From Clostridia bacterium (GTDB taxonomy: Bacteria; Bacillota; Clostridia; UBA1381), in the NCBI GenBank assembly GCA_017415105.1, contig JAFQJD010000030.1, positions 1 through 64,000 on the forward strand: DNA of 64,000 nt, read 5' to 3'. The position numbers were made by a program, and so were the translations under genes. The notes beneath the pieces are model-generated. The model was not told the origin of the DNA, made no database searches, and saw nothing but the letters and a program-made list of their open reading frames with translations. Positions 34,516 to 44,200 of the stretch are shown here, piece after piece (position 1 is the first letter of the stretch; every line of letters begins with the position of its first letter).

Positions 34516-35295
34516 ATGGCTATATTAGAGGTAAAGAATATCTGTAAAAGCTTTGGCGATACAGAGGTTTTAAACGGCGTAAACTTTTCAATGGAGAAAA
34601 GTGAAATAATAGCAGTAATCGGCTCATCCGGAAGCGGGAAAACCACACTTCTGCGTTGTATAAACTTTCTTGAAACAGCGACAGAGGGTGAGATATGGGT
34701 TGACGGTGAGTGCATATTTGATGCTAAAGACAAGCGAAAGATAACAGCCGAGGAGATGCGTAAGCGTCAGCTTAATTTCGGGCTTGTGTTCCAGTCATTC
34801 AATCTGTTTCCGCAGTACAGTGTTCTTGAAAATGTAACGCTTGCACCGAAATTGATGGCAAAGGAACGTCCTGACTATAAGACACACAAAAAGGAAATAT
34901 TTGCTGAAATAGAAGAAAACGCAAAAGAGCTTCTTGACCGGGTGGGATTGAGTGATAAACTTGGCAGCTATCCATGTGAGCTTTCGGGCGGACAGCAGCA
35001 GCGAGTATCAATTGCCCGTGCATTGGCATTAAATCCAAAGATTCTGTTCTTTGATGAGCCAACATCCGCACTTGACCCTGAAATAACAAACGAGATTTTA
35101 AAGGTTATAAAAGACCTTGCCAAAAAGCAGATTACAATGATTATTGTAACGCACGAAATTGAGTTTGCAAGAAGTGTTGCGGACAGGATAATATTTATGA
35201 ACGAGGGCGTTGTACTTGAAGACGGCACGCCGGACGAGGTTATAAATAACCCGAAAAACGAAAGAACGAAAGCGTTCTTGTCAAAAATGCTTTAA
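34516..35295 (+). CDS. Amino-acid ABC transporter, ATP-binding protein
   Basis: 259-residue ABC ATPase: Walker A G-S-S-G-S-G-K-T-T (about 36-44), signature L-S-G-G-Q-Q-Q-R, Walker B I-L-F-F-D-E-P-T-S-A-L-D-P-E. The spacing and 'T-S-A-L-D-P-E' fit the polar amino acid uptake family. It is the last gene of the operon and is followed by a terminator. Confidence 0.95.
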   Translation: MAILEVKNICKSFGDTEVLNGVNFSMEKSEIIAVIGSSGSGKTTLLRCINFLETATEGEIWVDGECIFDAKDKRKITAEEMRKRQLNFGLVFQSFNLFPQYSVLENVTLAPKLMAKERPDYKTHKKEIFAEIEENAKELLDRVGLSDKLGSYPCELSGGQQQRVSIARALALNPKILFFDEPTSALDPEITNEILKVIKDLAKKQITMIIVTHEIEFARSVADRIIFMNEGVVLEDGTPDEVINNPKNERTKAFLSKML

Positions 35296-35303
35296 AAATC
35301 AAG

Positions 35304-35336
35304 AATAAGTACATCGTAATGGTGTACTTATTTTTA
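35304..35336 (+). terminator. Terminator of the ABC transporter operon
   Basis: AATAAGTACA pairs with TGTACTTATT across a 9-nt loop; five T follow. Confidence 0.8.
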
Positions 35337-35348
35337 TACCGAAAATGC

Positions 35349-35377
35349 TTGCATTTAGTTGCAGGCTATGGTAAAAT
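35349..35377 (+). promoter_or_regulatory. Promoter of the Dabb gene
   Basis: TTGCAT (35349-35354), 17 nt, TAAAAT (35372-35377). Confidence 0.65.
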
Positions 35378-35407
35378 TATAGATATAAAGTAAAAGGAGA
35401 AAAAGAA

Positions 35408-35710
35408 ATGGTAAAACACGTAATTTTATGGAATCTCAAGGATGAGTTTTCGCAGGCAGAAAAAGAAGAAATAAAGAAAAATATAAAGGCAGGCATCGAG
35501 AGCCTTAACGGTAAAATCCCCGGTCTTATAGACATAAAGGTATATACAACAGGTCTTGCATCATCAAGTGCAGATTTGATGCTTGATTCAACCCTTGAGA
35601 GTGAGGAAGCACTTAAGAACTATGCAGTGCATCCAGACCACGTAGAGGTAGCAAATACAATGGTAAGACCGTTTACGGCAAAGAGAAGCTGTCTTGATTT
35701 TGAAATCTGA
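35408..35710 (+). CDS. Dabb-family (stress-responsive alpha/beta barrel) protein
   Basis: 100-residue single-domain protein. Start M-V-K-H-V-I-L-W-N-L-K and the ending H-P-D-H-V-E-V-A-N-T-M-V-R-P are typical of dimeric alpha/beta-barrel 'Dabb' proteins. Their activity is largely unknown. AAAGGAG precedes the ATG. polC follows after 19 nt, so polC may share its promoter. Confidence 0.85.
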   Translation: MVKHVILWNLKDEFSQAEKEEIKKNIKAGIESLNGKIPGLIDIKVYTTGLASSSADLMLDSTLESEEALKNYAVHPDHVEVANTMVRPFTAKRSCLDFEI

Positions 35711-35729
35711 TAAATAAGAGGTACGGGAA

Positions 35730-38700
35730 ATGATTGAGTTCAGCACAGTTTTCGGCGTAAGCGGAAACGGCAGTGTCGACAGATTGAATATCACAAATCT
35801 CGTTGTTTCCAAGTCTCAGAAAAAGATACGGGTTGAGGTTGCAAACGATTTAACAGACGTAATAAGAAACCTTGCATTAAATCAGATAAAGAGCTTTACC
35901 GGCAATGCCGATATAGAGCTCGTAACTGACCCGAAATATAAAAAAGAGACAATGAACGTAATGGTATATAAGCTTGCACCGGAGAAGTCTGTAACAGACT
36001 CCAGCCCCGAAATAATTGGCAGGGCAACGGCAGAGGATATGCTTATAGGCAGACCTATACGTGACAGTGAGATTGCGTCAATCGCATCAATAAACGAAAA
36101 CTCGGGCAGAGTAACAGTGTCCGGGCGTATTTTTGATGCAGACGAGCGTGAAATCAAGACTAAAGCCGGCAAGGAAATGCATATAGTGACATTTGATTTG
36201 ACCGACTCGAACTCTGCCATAACCGTAAAGCTTTTTGTAAATAAAGGCGAGGATGATGCAAAATTCAACAATCTGTTCCCGCCGATAAAGAAATCGCTCA
36301 AAAAGGGTGGCTTGTACGTTGTTTGCCGTGGTAATGTCAAATTTGACGATTATGCCAAAGAAGAAGTACTTTTTGCAAACGACGTGGCGGTAATTCCGTC
36401 ACCGCCCGTAAGGCAGGATAATGCCGAGGTTAAACGTGTTGAACTTCATATGCATACGCAGATGTCGCAGATGGACGCGGTGAATTCTGCGGGTGAGCTC
36501 ATCGACCGTGCGGTATATTGGGGACACAAAGCAATCGCACTCACTGATCACGGTGTTGTTCAGGCCTACCCCGATGCAATGCACGCATCTGACAATAACC
36601 AAAAAATAAAGGTAATATACGGTGTTGAGGGCTATCTCGTTGACGACACTAAGAAGATTGTTTATGACATTACTGACGAAACAGTTGATTCACCGTTTGT
36701 AGTATTTGATATAGAGTCAACCGGACTTGATAAGAATAAGTGCAAGGTAATTGAAATCGGAGCTGTAAAGGTAGCAAACGGCAAGATAGTTAACCGTTGG
36801 TCGACTTTTGTAAACCCGGGCGTAAAGATACCGAAAAAAATAACCGATTTAACATCAATAACCGATTCTATGGTAAAGGATGCCCAAACCTTTGCGGAAC
36901 AGATAGACGGATTTCTTGAGTTCTGTAAGGGCTCGGTTATGGTTGCACATAATGCCAACTTCGATATGGGCTTTATGAAAACAGAGGCGAAAAACTGCGG
37001 ACGTAGCTTTGATTTGCCGTATCTTGACACAATGGTACTTGCACGGTGTATGTATAAGGAGCTCCCGAACCACCGCCTTGATACTTTGTGCAAGCACCTC
37101 GGCGTAATCAACGCACATCACCACAGAGCCGTTGACGATGCCGAAGCAACCGCACAGGCGTTTGTAAAAATGCTTGATGAGCTCAAACAGAACGAAAAAT
37201 ACGAGCTTAAAACATTTAACAGAGAATTTGATATACGTACAGCCTCCTCAAAAACAAAGGCGTTTCATATAATACTCCTTGCGAAGAATGAGACAGGTGT
37301 GCGTAACATATATGAGATGGTGTCGCAGTCGCATCTGAAATATTTTATGCGAACACCGAGAATACCAAAATCGTTGCTTGAAGAAAAACGTGACGGACTG
37401 ATTATAGGCTCTGCGTGTGAGGCAGGCGAGCTTATAACTGCAATGGTTGAGGGTGCAGATGACGAATCACTTTGCCAGATAGCTGAATTTTATGACTATC
37501 TTGAAATTCAGCCCATCGGAAACAATGCTTATATGAAAGTAAGCGACAGACACCCACATATAAATACAGACGAAGACTTAATGGATATAAACCGCCACGT
37601 TGTAAAGATAGGCGAGATGTTAAATAAACCTGTCTGTGCGACGTGTGACGTGCATTTTCTTGACCCCGAGGGTGCAGAGTACAGAAAGATACTTATGCAT
37701 TATAAGGGCTTTAAGGATGCCGATAATCAGGCACCGTTGTATTTAAGAACAACAAATGAGATGCTTGAGGAGTTCTCATATCTTGGCAAGGAAAAGGCAT
37801 ACGAGGTGGTTGTTGAAAACACCAATATGATTGCTGATATGATAGGTGATGTTCGTCCGATACCAAAAAAGAAATGTCCGCCGGTTGTAGACGGGGCAGA
37901 GGACGGTATAAGAAACGACTCATTAAGACGTGCTGAGGAAATATACGGCTCGCCCTTGCCTGAGAAGGTACAGAAACGGCTTGACAAGGAGCTTAACTCT
38001 ATTATAACAAACGGTTTTGCCGTTATGTACAGAATTGCACAGGAGCTTGTAAGAAAGTCACTCAGTGACGGCTACCTTGTAGGCTCAAGAGGCTCTGTCG
38101 GCTCGTCATTTGTGGCATATCTTTCGGACATAACCGAGGTTAACTCACTTCCGGCACACTATATCTGCCCGAACTGTAAAAACGTAGAGTTCCACGAAAG
38201 TGATATAGGTCTTTCGGGCTGTGATATGCCTGATAAGGTCTGCCCGAAATGCGGAACGCAGTTTATTAAGGACGGACACGATATTCCGTTTGAAACATTC
38301 CTTGGCTTTAAGGGCAATAAAGAGCCTGATATCGACCTTAATTTCTCAGGTGACTATCAGCCGACAATTCACAAATACACCGAAACATTCTTCGGCGAGG
38401 GTTTTGTATTCCGTGCAGGAACGATAGGTACAGTCGCTGAAAAAACGGCGTTTGGCTATGTTAAAAAGTATTGTGAGGAAAAGGGCGTTACGATGCGTAA
38501 CGCACAAATGAAACGTCTTGCAAAGGGCTGTGAGGGCGTTAAACGTACATCAGGTCAGCACCCGGGCGGTATTATAGTTGTACCATATACAAATAATATT
38601 CACGAATTCTGTCCGGTACAGCATCCGGCAGACGATACAAACTCGACAATATTTACAACGCATTTCGATTACCATTCAATAGACGAAAATCTTCTTAAGC

Positions 38701-39764
38701 TCGACGAGCTTGGTCACGATGACCCGACGGTAATAAGAATGCTTGAGGATTTAACGGGAGTCGATGCGAAAACGATACCGCTTGATGACCCCGAAACAAT
38801 GAGTTTGTTTACATCGAATAAGGCATTAAAGCTTATTGACGGTAAGGATATAGGAACACCGCTCGGAACATACGGCGTACCGGAGTTTGGTACAAAGTTT
38901 GTCCGTCAGATGCTTCTGGATACAAAGCCGACTACATTCTCCGAGCTTGCCAGAATTTCAGGTCTTTCGCACGGAACGGACGTGTGGCTCGGAAACGCAC
39001 AGGACCTTATCCGTGACGGTTATTGTGACCTTTCACACTCTATTTGTGCACGAGACGATATTATGATTTATCTTATAGCGTCGGGAGTTGAGGAGGAGCA
39101 CTCATTCAAGATAATGGAGAGTGTCCGAAAGGGTAAAGGACTTAAACCCGAGGACGAGGCGGCAATGCGTGCAGCAAACGTGCCGGAATGGTATATTGAT
39201 TCGTGTAAAAAAATCAAGTACATGTTCCCAAAAGCACACGCCGTTGCATACGTAATGATGGGCTTCAGAGTTGCGTGGTTTAAGGTACATCACCCCGAGG
39301 CTTACTATGCGGCGTATTTTACGGTACGTGCAGACGATTTTGATACATCAACAATGGCATCAGGCGAGGCGGTTGCACGTGAGGCGTTAGAGGACATAAA
39401 CCGCCGTAAAAAGGACGGCACAGCTGCACCCAAGGATGATTCACTTATCCCTATACTTGAGCTTTCGATTGAGATGTATTGCCGTGGCTATAAGTTTACA
39501 AAGGTAGATTTATATAAATCCGATGCGACAAAGTTCATAATAACCCCTGACGGACTTTTGCCACCGCTTAATGCACTTCCGGGACTTGGCGAGAATGCGG
39601 CAAAAGCGATAATGGCAGAGCGTGAAAAAGGCGAGTTCAAGAATGTTGAGGATTTAAGACTGCGTACAGGCTCAACCAAAAGTGTAATAGAAATACTTGA
39701 GCAAAACGGTTGTTTTGAGGGAATGAGCGAAAGTAATCAGGTAAGCCTGTTCGAATTGGCGTAA
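35730..39764 (+). CDS. polC: DNA polymerase III, PolC type
   Basis: Replicative polymerase of low-GC Gram-positives, 1344 residues, slightly shorter than B. subtilis PolC. In order: N-terminal domain, OB-fold (about 125-225), PHP domain (V-E-L-H-M-H-T-Q-M-S-Q-M-D-A) split by a 3'-5' exonuclease (F-D-I-E-S-T-G-L-D, then H-N-A-N-F-D-M and H-H-R-A-V-D-D-A), and the polymerase domain (G-S-R-G-S-V-G-S-S-F-V and P-D-I-D-L-N-F-S-G). A four-cysteine zinc motif (C-P-N-C...C-P-K-C-G) lies near 815-848. It ends just before the tyrS promoter. Confidence 0.98.
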   Translation: MIEFSTVFGVSGNGSVDRLNITNLVVSKSQKKIRVEVANDLTDVIRNLALNQIKSFTGNADIELVTDPKYKKETMNVMVYKLAPEKSVTDSSPEIIGRATAEDMLIGRPIRDSEIASIASINENSGRVTVSGRIFDADEREIKTKAGKEMHIVTFDLTDSNSAITVKLFVNKGEDDAKFNNLFPPIKKSLKKGGLYVVCRGNVKFDDYAKEEVLFANDVAVIPSPPVRQDNAEVKRVELHMHTQMSQMDAVNSAGELIDRAVYWGHKAIALTDHGVVQAYPDAMHASDNNQKIKVIYGVEGYLVDDTKKIVYDITDETVDSPFVVFDIESTGLDKNKCKVIEIGAVKVANGKIVNRWSTFVNPGVKIPKKITDLTSITDSMVKDAQTFAEQIDGFLEFCKGSVMVAHNANFDMGFMKTEAKNCGRSFDLPYLDTMVLARCMYKELPNHRLDTLCKHLGVINAHHHRAVDDAEATAQAFVKMLDELKQNEKYELKTFNREFDIRTASSKTKAFHIILLAKNETGVRNIYEMVSQSHLKYFMRTPRIPKSLLEEKRDGLIIGSACEAGELITAMVEGADDESLCQIAEFYDYLEIQPIGNNAYMKVSDRHPHINTDEDLMDINRHVVKIGEMLNKPVCATCDVHFLDPEGAEYRKILMHYKGFKDADNQAPLYLRTTNEMLEEFSYLGKEKAYEVVVENTNMIADMIGDVRPIPKKKCPPVVDGAEDGIRNDSLRRAEEIYGSPLPEKVQKRLDKELNSIITNGFAVMYRIAQELVRKSLSDGYLVGSRGSVGSSFVAYLSDITEVNSLPAHYICPNCKNVEFHESDIGLSGCDMPDKVCPKCGTQFIKDGHDIPFETFLGFKGNKEPDIDLNFSGDYQPTIHKYTETFFGEGFVFRAGTIGTVAEKTAFGYVKKYCEEKGVTMRNAQMKRLAKGCEGVKRTSGQHPGGIIVVPYTNNIHEFCPVQHPADDTNSTIFTTHFDYHSIDENLLKLDELGHDDPTVIRMLEDLTGVDAKTIPLDDPETMSLFTSNKALKLIDGKDIGTPLGTYGVPEFGTKFVRQMLLDTKPTTFSELARISGLSHGTDVWLGNAQDLIRDGYCDLSHSICARDDIMIYLIASGVEEEHSFKIMESVRKGKGLKPEDEAAMRAANVPEWYIDSCKKIKYMFPKAHAVAYVMMGFRVAWFKVHHPEAYYAAYFTVRADDFDTSTMASGEAVAREALEDINRRKKDGTAAPKDDSLIPILELSIEMYCRGYKFTKVDLYKSDATKFIITPDGLLPPLNALPGLGENAAKAIMAEREKGEFKNVEDLRLRTGSTKSVIEILEQNGCFEGMSESNQVSLFELA

Positions 39765-39769
39765 AACAC

Positions 39770-39798
39770 TTGACATACTCGTGTTTTAATGGTAAAAT
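39770..39798 (+). promoter_or_regulatory. Promoter of tyrS
   Basis: Perfect TTGACA (39770-39775), 17 nt, TAAAAT (39793-39798), about 35 nt before the start, too close for a T-box leader. Confidence 0.85.
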
Positions 39799-39833
39799 AA
39801 GGATTAGTTTTAGATGAAAGGATTCACACAGAG

Positions 39834-41060
39834 ATGGAATTAACAGGAAATGTTTTTGACGTGTTAAAGGAGCGTGGACTTATCGCTCAGTGTACACACG
39901 AGAACGAAATAAGAGAACTTTTAGGTAAGGAAAAGGTAACTTTCTATATAGGCTTTGACCCGACTGCAGATTCTTTGCACGTAGGTCACTTCTTACAGAT
40001 GGTTGTAATGCGTCATATGCAGATGCACGGACACCGTCCGATCGCATTAGTTGGCGGCGGTACAGGTATGGTAGGCGACCCGTCAGGCAGAACTGATATG
40101 CGTCAGATGATGACACCTGAGGTTATTGACCATAACTGCGAGTGCTTCAAGAAACAGCTTTCAAGTGTCGTTGATTTCTCGGACGGTAAGGCTATAATGG
40201 TAAATAACGCAGACTGGCTTTTAAAGCTCAACTATGTAGAGTTCTTGCGTGATATCGGTGCTTGCTTCTCGGTTAACCAGATGCTTACAGCAGAATGTTT
40301 CAAGCAAAGACTGGAAAAGGGCTTGTCATTCCTTGAGTTCAACTATATGCTTATGCAGTCATATGACTTCTTGATGCTCAGCCGTAAGTACGACTGTAAG
40401 CTTGAGCTTGGCGGTGACGACCAGTGGAGTAACATCCTTGGAGGTCTTGACCTTTGCCGTAGAAAGGACTCAAAGCAGGTTTACGGTATGACATTCACAC
40501 TCCTTACAAACAGTGAGGGTAAGAAGATGGGTAAGACACAGTCAGGTGCTGTATGGCTTGACCCGAAAAAGACTACACCGTACGATTTCTATCAGTACTG
40601 GGTAAACGTAGGCGATGACGATGTTATTAAGTGCTTAAAGCTTCTCACATTTGTTCCGATGGACGAAATCCGTGAAATGGAAAAGTGGGAGGGTGCAGAG
40701 CTTAATAAGGCAAAGCGTATTCTTGCATATGAGGTAACAAAGCTTGTACATGGCGAGGAAGAAGCCAACAAGGTAAAGGCTGCAGCAGAAGCTGTATTTG
40801 CAGGCGGCGGAGTATCAGCAGATATGCCGACAACAGTAATCGCTGATGTAGTAGGAAAGGGCGTACTTGATGTATTAGTTGCAACAGGTCTTGTTCAGTC
40901 AAAGGGCGAGGCGAGACGTATAGTTCAGCAGAACGGTCTTTCAATAAACGATGCAAAGTACACTGACGTAAACGGAACAATAACCGCAGATATGCTTACC
41001 GATGACGGTATCATAATCAAAAAGGGTAAAAAGGTATTCCACAGAATAGTGACTGAATAA
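39834..41060 (+). CDS. tyrS: Tyrosine--tRNA ligase
   Basis: Class I synthetase of 408 residues. The HIGH motif is H-V-G-H ([13 protein letters not shown]), the tyrosine/ATP pocket has G-G-D-D-Q-W-S-N-I, and the KMSKS loop is K-K-M-G-K-T. The last 65 residues form an S4 RNA-binding domain ([14 protein letters not shown]). ATG follows AAAGGA. Single-gene unit. Confidence 0.97.
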   Translation: MELTGNVFDVLKERGLIAQCTHENEIRELLGKEKVTFYIGFDPTADSLHVGHFLQMVVMRHMQMHGHRPIALVGGGTGMVGDPSGRTDMRQMMTPEVIDHNCECFKKQLSSVVDFSDGKAIMVNNADWLLKLNYVEFLRDIGACFSVNQMLTAECFKQRLEKGLSFLEFNYMLMQSYDFLMLSRKYDCKLELGGDDQWSNILGGLDLCRRKDSKQVYGMTFTLLTNSEGKKMGKTQSGAVWLDPKKTTPYDFYQYWVNVGDDDVIKCLKLLTFVPMDEIREMEKWEGAELNKAKRILAYEVTKLVHGEEEANKVKAAAEAVFAGGGVSADMPTTVIADVVGKGVLDVLVATGLVQSKGEARRIVQQNGLSINDAKYTDVNGTITADMLTDDGIIIKKGKKVFHRIVTE

Positions 41061-41066
41061 AAAGAA

Positions 41067-41096
41067 AATAGCGACACAGATAAATGTGTCGCTATT
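41067..41096 (+). terminator. Terminator-like hairpin after tyrS
   Basis: AATAGCGACACA, loop gataaa, TGTGTCGCTATT. The stem is perfect, but the T-run after it is broken (CAATTTG). Confidence 0.7.
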
Positions 41097-41617
41097 CAAT
41101 TTGTCTTAGTAACACAAAAGGAGAACACGAAAATGTTAAAGAATACAGTTATTTTAGGAGACAGTTATTCTACCTTTACGGGATATATTCCTGAAGACCA
41201 CGGTACTTATTACGATCCTGCCGGACCGTGGTATGTAACAGGCGAAGGAGAGGAAAGAATGGATTGTGATGTGCTTAAGGTGGAAGAGACCTGGTGGTAC
41301 AATTTTATGCAGGAACACGCCAATCTGCTTTTGAACAGTAGCTGGTCTGGAACGACAATATGTAACACCGGTTATAACGGATGTGACAACAGTAAATGTT
41401 CTTTTGTGGCAAGATTTGAAAAGCTTGTTAATGAAGGCTTTTTCAAGAAAAACAGAGTTGATACTTTTATCCTTTTTGGCGGAACAAACGACAGCTGGTC
41501 AGATGCACCACTTGGCGAGCCGATTGAGTCGGGCTGGACAAAAGAGGATTTGTATAACGCATTACCGGCGTTCACATACCTTATCCACTTAATAAAAACA
41601 AACCTTACCGATACAAA

Positions 41618-41625
41618 AATCTATT
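41618..41625 (+). repeat. Target-site duplication, left copy
   Basis: AATCTATT abuts the left IS end and recurs at 43948-43955 abutting the right end. Eight bases is the length typical of the IS1595 family. Confidence 0.92.
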
Positions 41626-41754
41626 CTCTCTGTACGAGATAAGTATTGATGACAAAAAAATATACAATTAAACAAATATTTATACATATATAGAATTATC
41701 AGCGACATAAAAAAATAGCTTACCTTATAGAAACAATTTTGTGGAGGGTATGCT

Positions 41755-43071
41755 ATGGCTGATTTTAATTCTAATTTCAAAGATATTCAACAACAAATCT
41801 TTTTTGCTAACTTGACAGACCAAGAGGTTCAAGAGTTAATGGATATTCTGCAAACAAAGATAAATACAAAATCTAAATTAACAAAGGAAGAAAAGGTATT
41901 TTTTCAATGTTGCAGAGAGCATAGAAGTTATGCTAACAATAAAGAGTTAGATATTGTTGTTTGTCCTCATTGTGGTTCTACTGAAACTTCAAAGAATGGC
42001 AGAAGAAATAATAGGCAGAGATACTTATGCAAGGGCTGTAATAAGACTTTTGGTGATACCAATGGCACAGTTCTCTTTCATTCAAAATTGTCTATCAACA
42101 AGTGGATTGAGTTTATCAAAATGACTTTGCAAGGTGAGAGTTGCCGTTGCATAGCAATAAATCTTGGTATCAACAAAGAGACTGTTCTGCACAATAGATA
42201 CAGAATATGTGCTGTACTCAATCAACTTGTCAGCAATCAAGACGATTTCAAAAGTCTTGCAGAGAGTGATGAATATTACTACCCATTGTCTTTCAAGGAT
42301 GTAAAAGACCCTATGTTTTTCTTGGGTAAACTTGGCAGAATGCCATATACTCATAGAAACTCTGATGATAAACTTATCTATGTTGAGAAACAAGGCTTTG
42401 ACAGTCAGTTTTTGGATAACCTCAAGACGAATACAAGCATAGTTAAAGGTGAGTTGCTTGGCTATGTTGATAAAAAGGATTTAAAATCACAAGAAAAGTT
42501 TTCAAATGCCATCAATGGTATGGATACAGAGAAAATCATTCAGGTTCTAAATACATTAAATGAACAACAGAAGAAAAAGAGAGGTATCAGCAATCAGCAA
42601 GTATGTTGTCTGTCTTGTGTAGATAGAAGTAAAAATCATTTCTTGAAAACTGTTTGTGTAGGCAGATTGTGGGCAAGTCATATTGAAAATACACTTTTAC
42701 CACATTTCTCAGAAGATACTGTTTTGATTACTGACAGCCACAGAGCATACAAGACAGTAGCCAACAAGCATAAAATAGCATTAAAGCAAATACCAAGTGG
42801 AAAACATACAAGTGGCGGATATAATCTTGGACACATAAATGGCTACCACCACAACATTAGTGATTTTATGTATCTGTATCATGGTGTATCTTCCAAGTTC
42901 CTTGACTACTACTTGTCGCTGTTCTATTGGAAAGAGAAGAACAAAGACAAATCTTATCTTGAACAAGCCTATGACATTATCACCTTGTTATCAAATCAGG
43001 CTAACAAAATACCACTTCACAAGTTCAAGTATAAACCTATTACATTTGACCTAAAAGGCATTTTAGGTTAA
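41755..43071 (+). CDS. IS1595-family transposase
   Basis: 438-residue transposase. An N-terminal zinc ribbon (C-P-H-C-G...C-K-G-C, about residues 70-98) is followed by a helix-turn-helix-like region (S-C-R-C-I-A-I-N-L-G-I-N-K-E-T-V). The catalytic core then has D in C-V-D-R-S, D in I-T-D-S-H, and I-N-G-Y-H-H-N-I-S-D-F with Asn in the usual third acidic position, as in some IS1595 subgroups. V-S-S-K-F-L-D-Y-Y-L-S-L-F-Y-W is the family C-terminal signature. ATG follows GGAGGGT. Length and motifs are complete, so it may be active. Confidence 0.92.
   Translation: MADFNSNFKDIQQQIFFANLTDQEVQELMDILQTKINTKSKLTKEEKVFFQCCREHRSYANNKELDIVVCPHCGSTETSKNGRRNNRQRYLCKGCNKTFGDTNGTVLFHSKLSINKWIEFIKMTLQGESCRCIAINLGINKETVLHNRYRICAVLNQLVSNQDDFKSLAESDEYYYPLSFKDVKDPMFFLGKLGRMPYTHRNSDDKLIYVEKQGFDSQFLDNLKTNTSIVKGELLGYVDKKDLKSQEKFSNAINGMDTEKIIQVLNTLNEQQKKKRGISNQQVCCLSCVDRSKNHFLKTVCVGRLWASHIENTLLPHFSEDTVLITDSHRAYKTVANKHKIALKQIPSGKHTSGGYNLGHINGYHHNISDFMYLYHGVSSKFLDYYLSLFYWKEKNKDKSYLEQAYDIITLLSNQANKIPLHKFKYKPITFDLKGILG
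43051..43070 (+). terminator. Hairpin at the end of the transposase gene
   Basis: CCTAAAA, loop ggca, TTTTAGG overlaps the last codons, with a T-rich run (TTTTTT) about 15 nt further on. Weak terminator or mRNA-end hairpin. Confidence 0.45.
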
Positions 43072-43097
43072 TTGTTGTGCTTTTTTATTCATGGTAG

Positions 43098-43126
43098 TAG
43101 ACAAATGACCCATTTTATGGTATAAT
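43098..43126 (+). promoter_or_regulatory. Promoter of the IS passenger gene
   Basis: TAGACA (43098-43103), 17 nt, TATAAT (43121-43126). The passenger therefore has its own promoter apart from the transposase. Confidence 0.7.
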
Positions 43127-43183
43127 ATAAATGGCAAAACTCAAAAATAAGTAAATTTCATTTTTATTAAGGAGTGTGATTAT

Positions 43184-43813
43184 ATGAAAAAGTTTTTGAT
43201 TTTAAGTTTAACATTGGTAATGGTTTTATTGTCAAGTGTATCAGTTTTTGCAGGTGATATTCCAGAAAGTTTATTGCATGAAAAAGGTGCATTGTTGTAT
43301 TTTGGAGATGTTCTTGTATATGACCCTGAATATGTAAGTGAAACAGGAGATAAAGGATATATCGAACTTGCTGTTGGAACAATTATTAAAGGTGAACAAG
43401 GCGGTAAGAGAACAGCATATTCAGATATTGAAACAGTTGGTGAGTTTGAAATAGTACCTCAAGGTACATATCTATTTGCATATCTAAATGAGAACAATCC
43501 TGTTTATGTAATGGAAACAACAAGTGAAGATACCAAAACATTAGAGATTAAGAACATTCATAGTGAACATCAGTTTAAGCGCTTGGAACAATATCTAAAT
43601 GAGGGTAAGTTTGAACTTGTAGAAGAAACAGCAGACATTTCAACAACTGAAACTCAAACAAGCGATACAGATACAGCACCACAGATTGATATGGAAGAAG
43701 ACCACCAAGATTTTATTTCTCAAAATCTTATTAAGTACATTGTTGCAGGTGCAGTAGTTCTTGTTGTTTTAATATTGAGTGCAATACTAATAATCAAAAG
43801 AAAGTCTAAATAA
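43184..43813 (+). CDS. IS passenger: signal-peptide protein with C-terminal membrane anchor, unknown
   Basis: 209-residue protein with an N-terminal signal peptide (residues 1-22, K-K-F-L-I-L-S-L-T-L-V-M-V...V-F-A) and a C-terminal transmembrane helix (about 182-204, Y-I-V-A-G-A-V-V-L-V-V-L-I-L) ending in a basic tail (K-R-K-S-K). The extracellular part, about 155 residues, ends in a Thr/Asp/Glu-rich linker. I see no sorting motif (no L-P-x-T-G or N-P-x-T-G) and no known catalytic motif. ATG follows AAGGAG. It has its own promoter and terminator inside the IS. It is not part of the transposition machinery as far as I can tell. Confidence 0.85.
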   Translation: MKKFLILSLTLVMVLLSSVSVFAGDIPESLLHEKGALLYFGDVLVYDPEYVSETGDKGYIELAVGTIIKGEQGGKRTAYSDIETVGEFEIVPQGTYLFAYLNENNPVYVMETTSEDTKTLEIKNIHSEHQFKRLEQYLNEGKFELVEETADISTTETQTSDTDTAPQIDMEEDHQDFISQNLIKYIVAGAVVLVVLILSAILIIKRKSK

Positions 43814-43840
43814 GTTTAATCAATAGTATACGTTTCAAGT

Positions 43841-43875
43841 GGAGCAAGGTAGAATATGCCTTGCTCCTTTTCTTT
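43841..43875 (+). terminator. Terminator of the IS passenger gene
   Basis: GGAGCAAGG, loop tagaatatg, CCTTGCTCC then TTTTCTTTT, inside the right end of the IS. Confidence 0.88.
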
Positions 43876-43947
43876 TGCCAATAAATATTTATAAAGAATG
43901 AATAAAAATGTCAATTATGCATATCAATACTTATCTCGTACAGAGAG

Positions 43948-43955
43948 AATCTATT
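43948..43955 (+). repeat. Target-site duplication, right copy
   Basis: AATCTATT, identical to 41618-41625. Confidence 0.92.
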
Positions 43956-44156
43956 TTATACTTAACAGTGAGTTAAAAGAAGAACTTACAGAATTCTATA
44001 AGACAACCTGTAAGAAGAACGATATACCCGTAATTGAACTTCACGACATAGATAAAAGGAACGGACACCCGACAATAAAGGGAATGGAACAGCTGAAGAA
44101 TCAGGTATTTGATTTTATTAAAGCTGATTTCGAAAACTGATGTAAAACAATATATG

Positions 44157-44186
44157 GAAGCCACCCGGAGTTAAATGGGTGGCTTC
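44157..44186. terminator. Bidirectional terminator between the disrupted hydrolase and the LysR gene
   Basis: GAAGCCACCC pairs with GGGTGGCTTC across a 10-nt loop. The LysR stop lies 15 nt away on the other strand. Confidence 0.8.
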
Positions 44187-44200
44187 TGTCGTTATACTCT

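Larger units (their letters stand above)
41626..43947 (+). mobile_element. IS1595-family insertion sequence with passenger gene, 2,322 bp
   Basis: The ends are perfect 25-bp inverted repeats (41626-41650, CTCTCTGTACGAGATAAG..., and its complement at 43923-43947), flanked by the 8-bp direct repeat AATCTATT. Inside are a transposase (41755-43071) and a second gene for a secreted/membrane protein (43184-43813), each followed by a hairpin. Identical ends, a clean target duplication and a target gene that still reads through point to a recent insertion. Passenger genes are known in this family, but I do not recognise this one. Confidence 0.93.
41133..44140 (+). pseudogene. SGNH/GDSL-family hydrolase interrupted by an IS element
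   Basis: The first part (41133-41625) encodes a GDSL/SGNH hydrolase: V-I-L-G-D-S-Y-S-T-F near the start gives the nucleophile block, and I-L-F-G-G-T-N-D the Gly/Asn block. The frame then runs into the IS and stops at 41642. The C-terminal part resumes at 43956-44140 and carries H-D-I-D-K-R-N-G-H-P-T with the catalytic Asp/His. Joining 41625 to 43956, which removes the IS and one target copy, gives 678 nt, exactly 226 codons, with no frame break (T-K-I-Y-F-I-L-N-S). The hydrolase is therefore disrupted by insertion, with no decay beyond it. It probably acted on an ester or glycan. A terminator follows at 44157. Confidence 0.93.

Noticed and set aside
39765-39833. T-box riboswitch before tyrS
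   Set aside because: The consensus promoter sits about 35 nt from the start codon, leaving no room for one.
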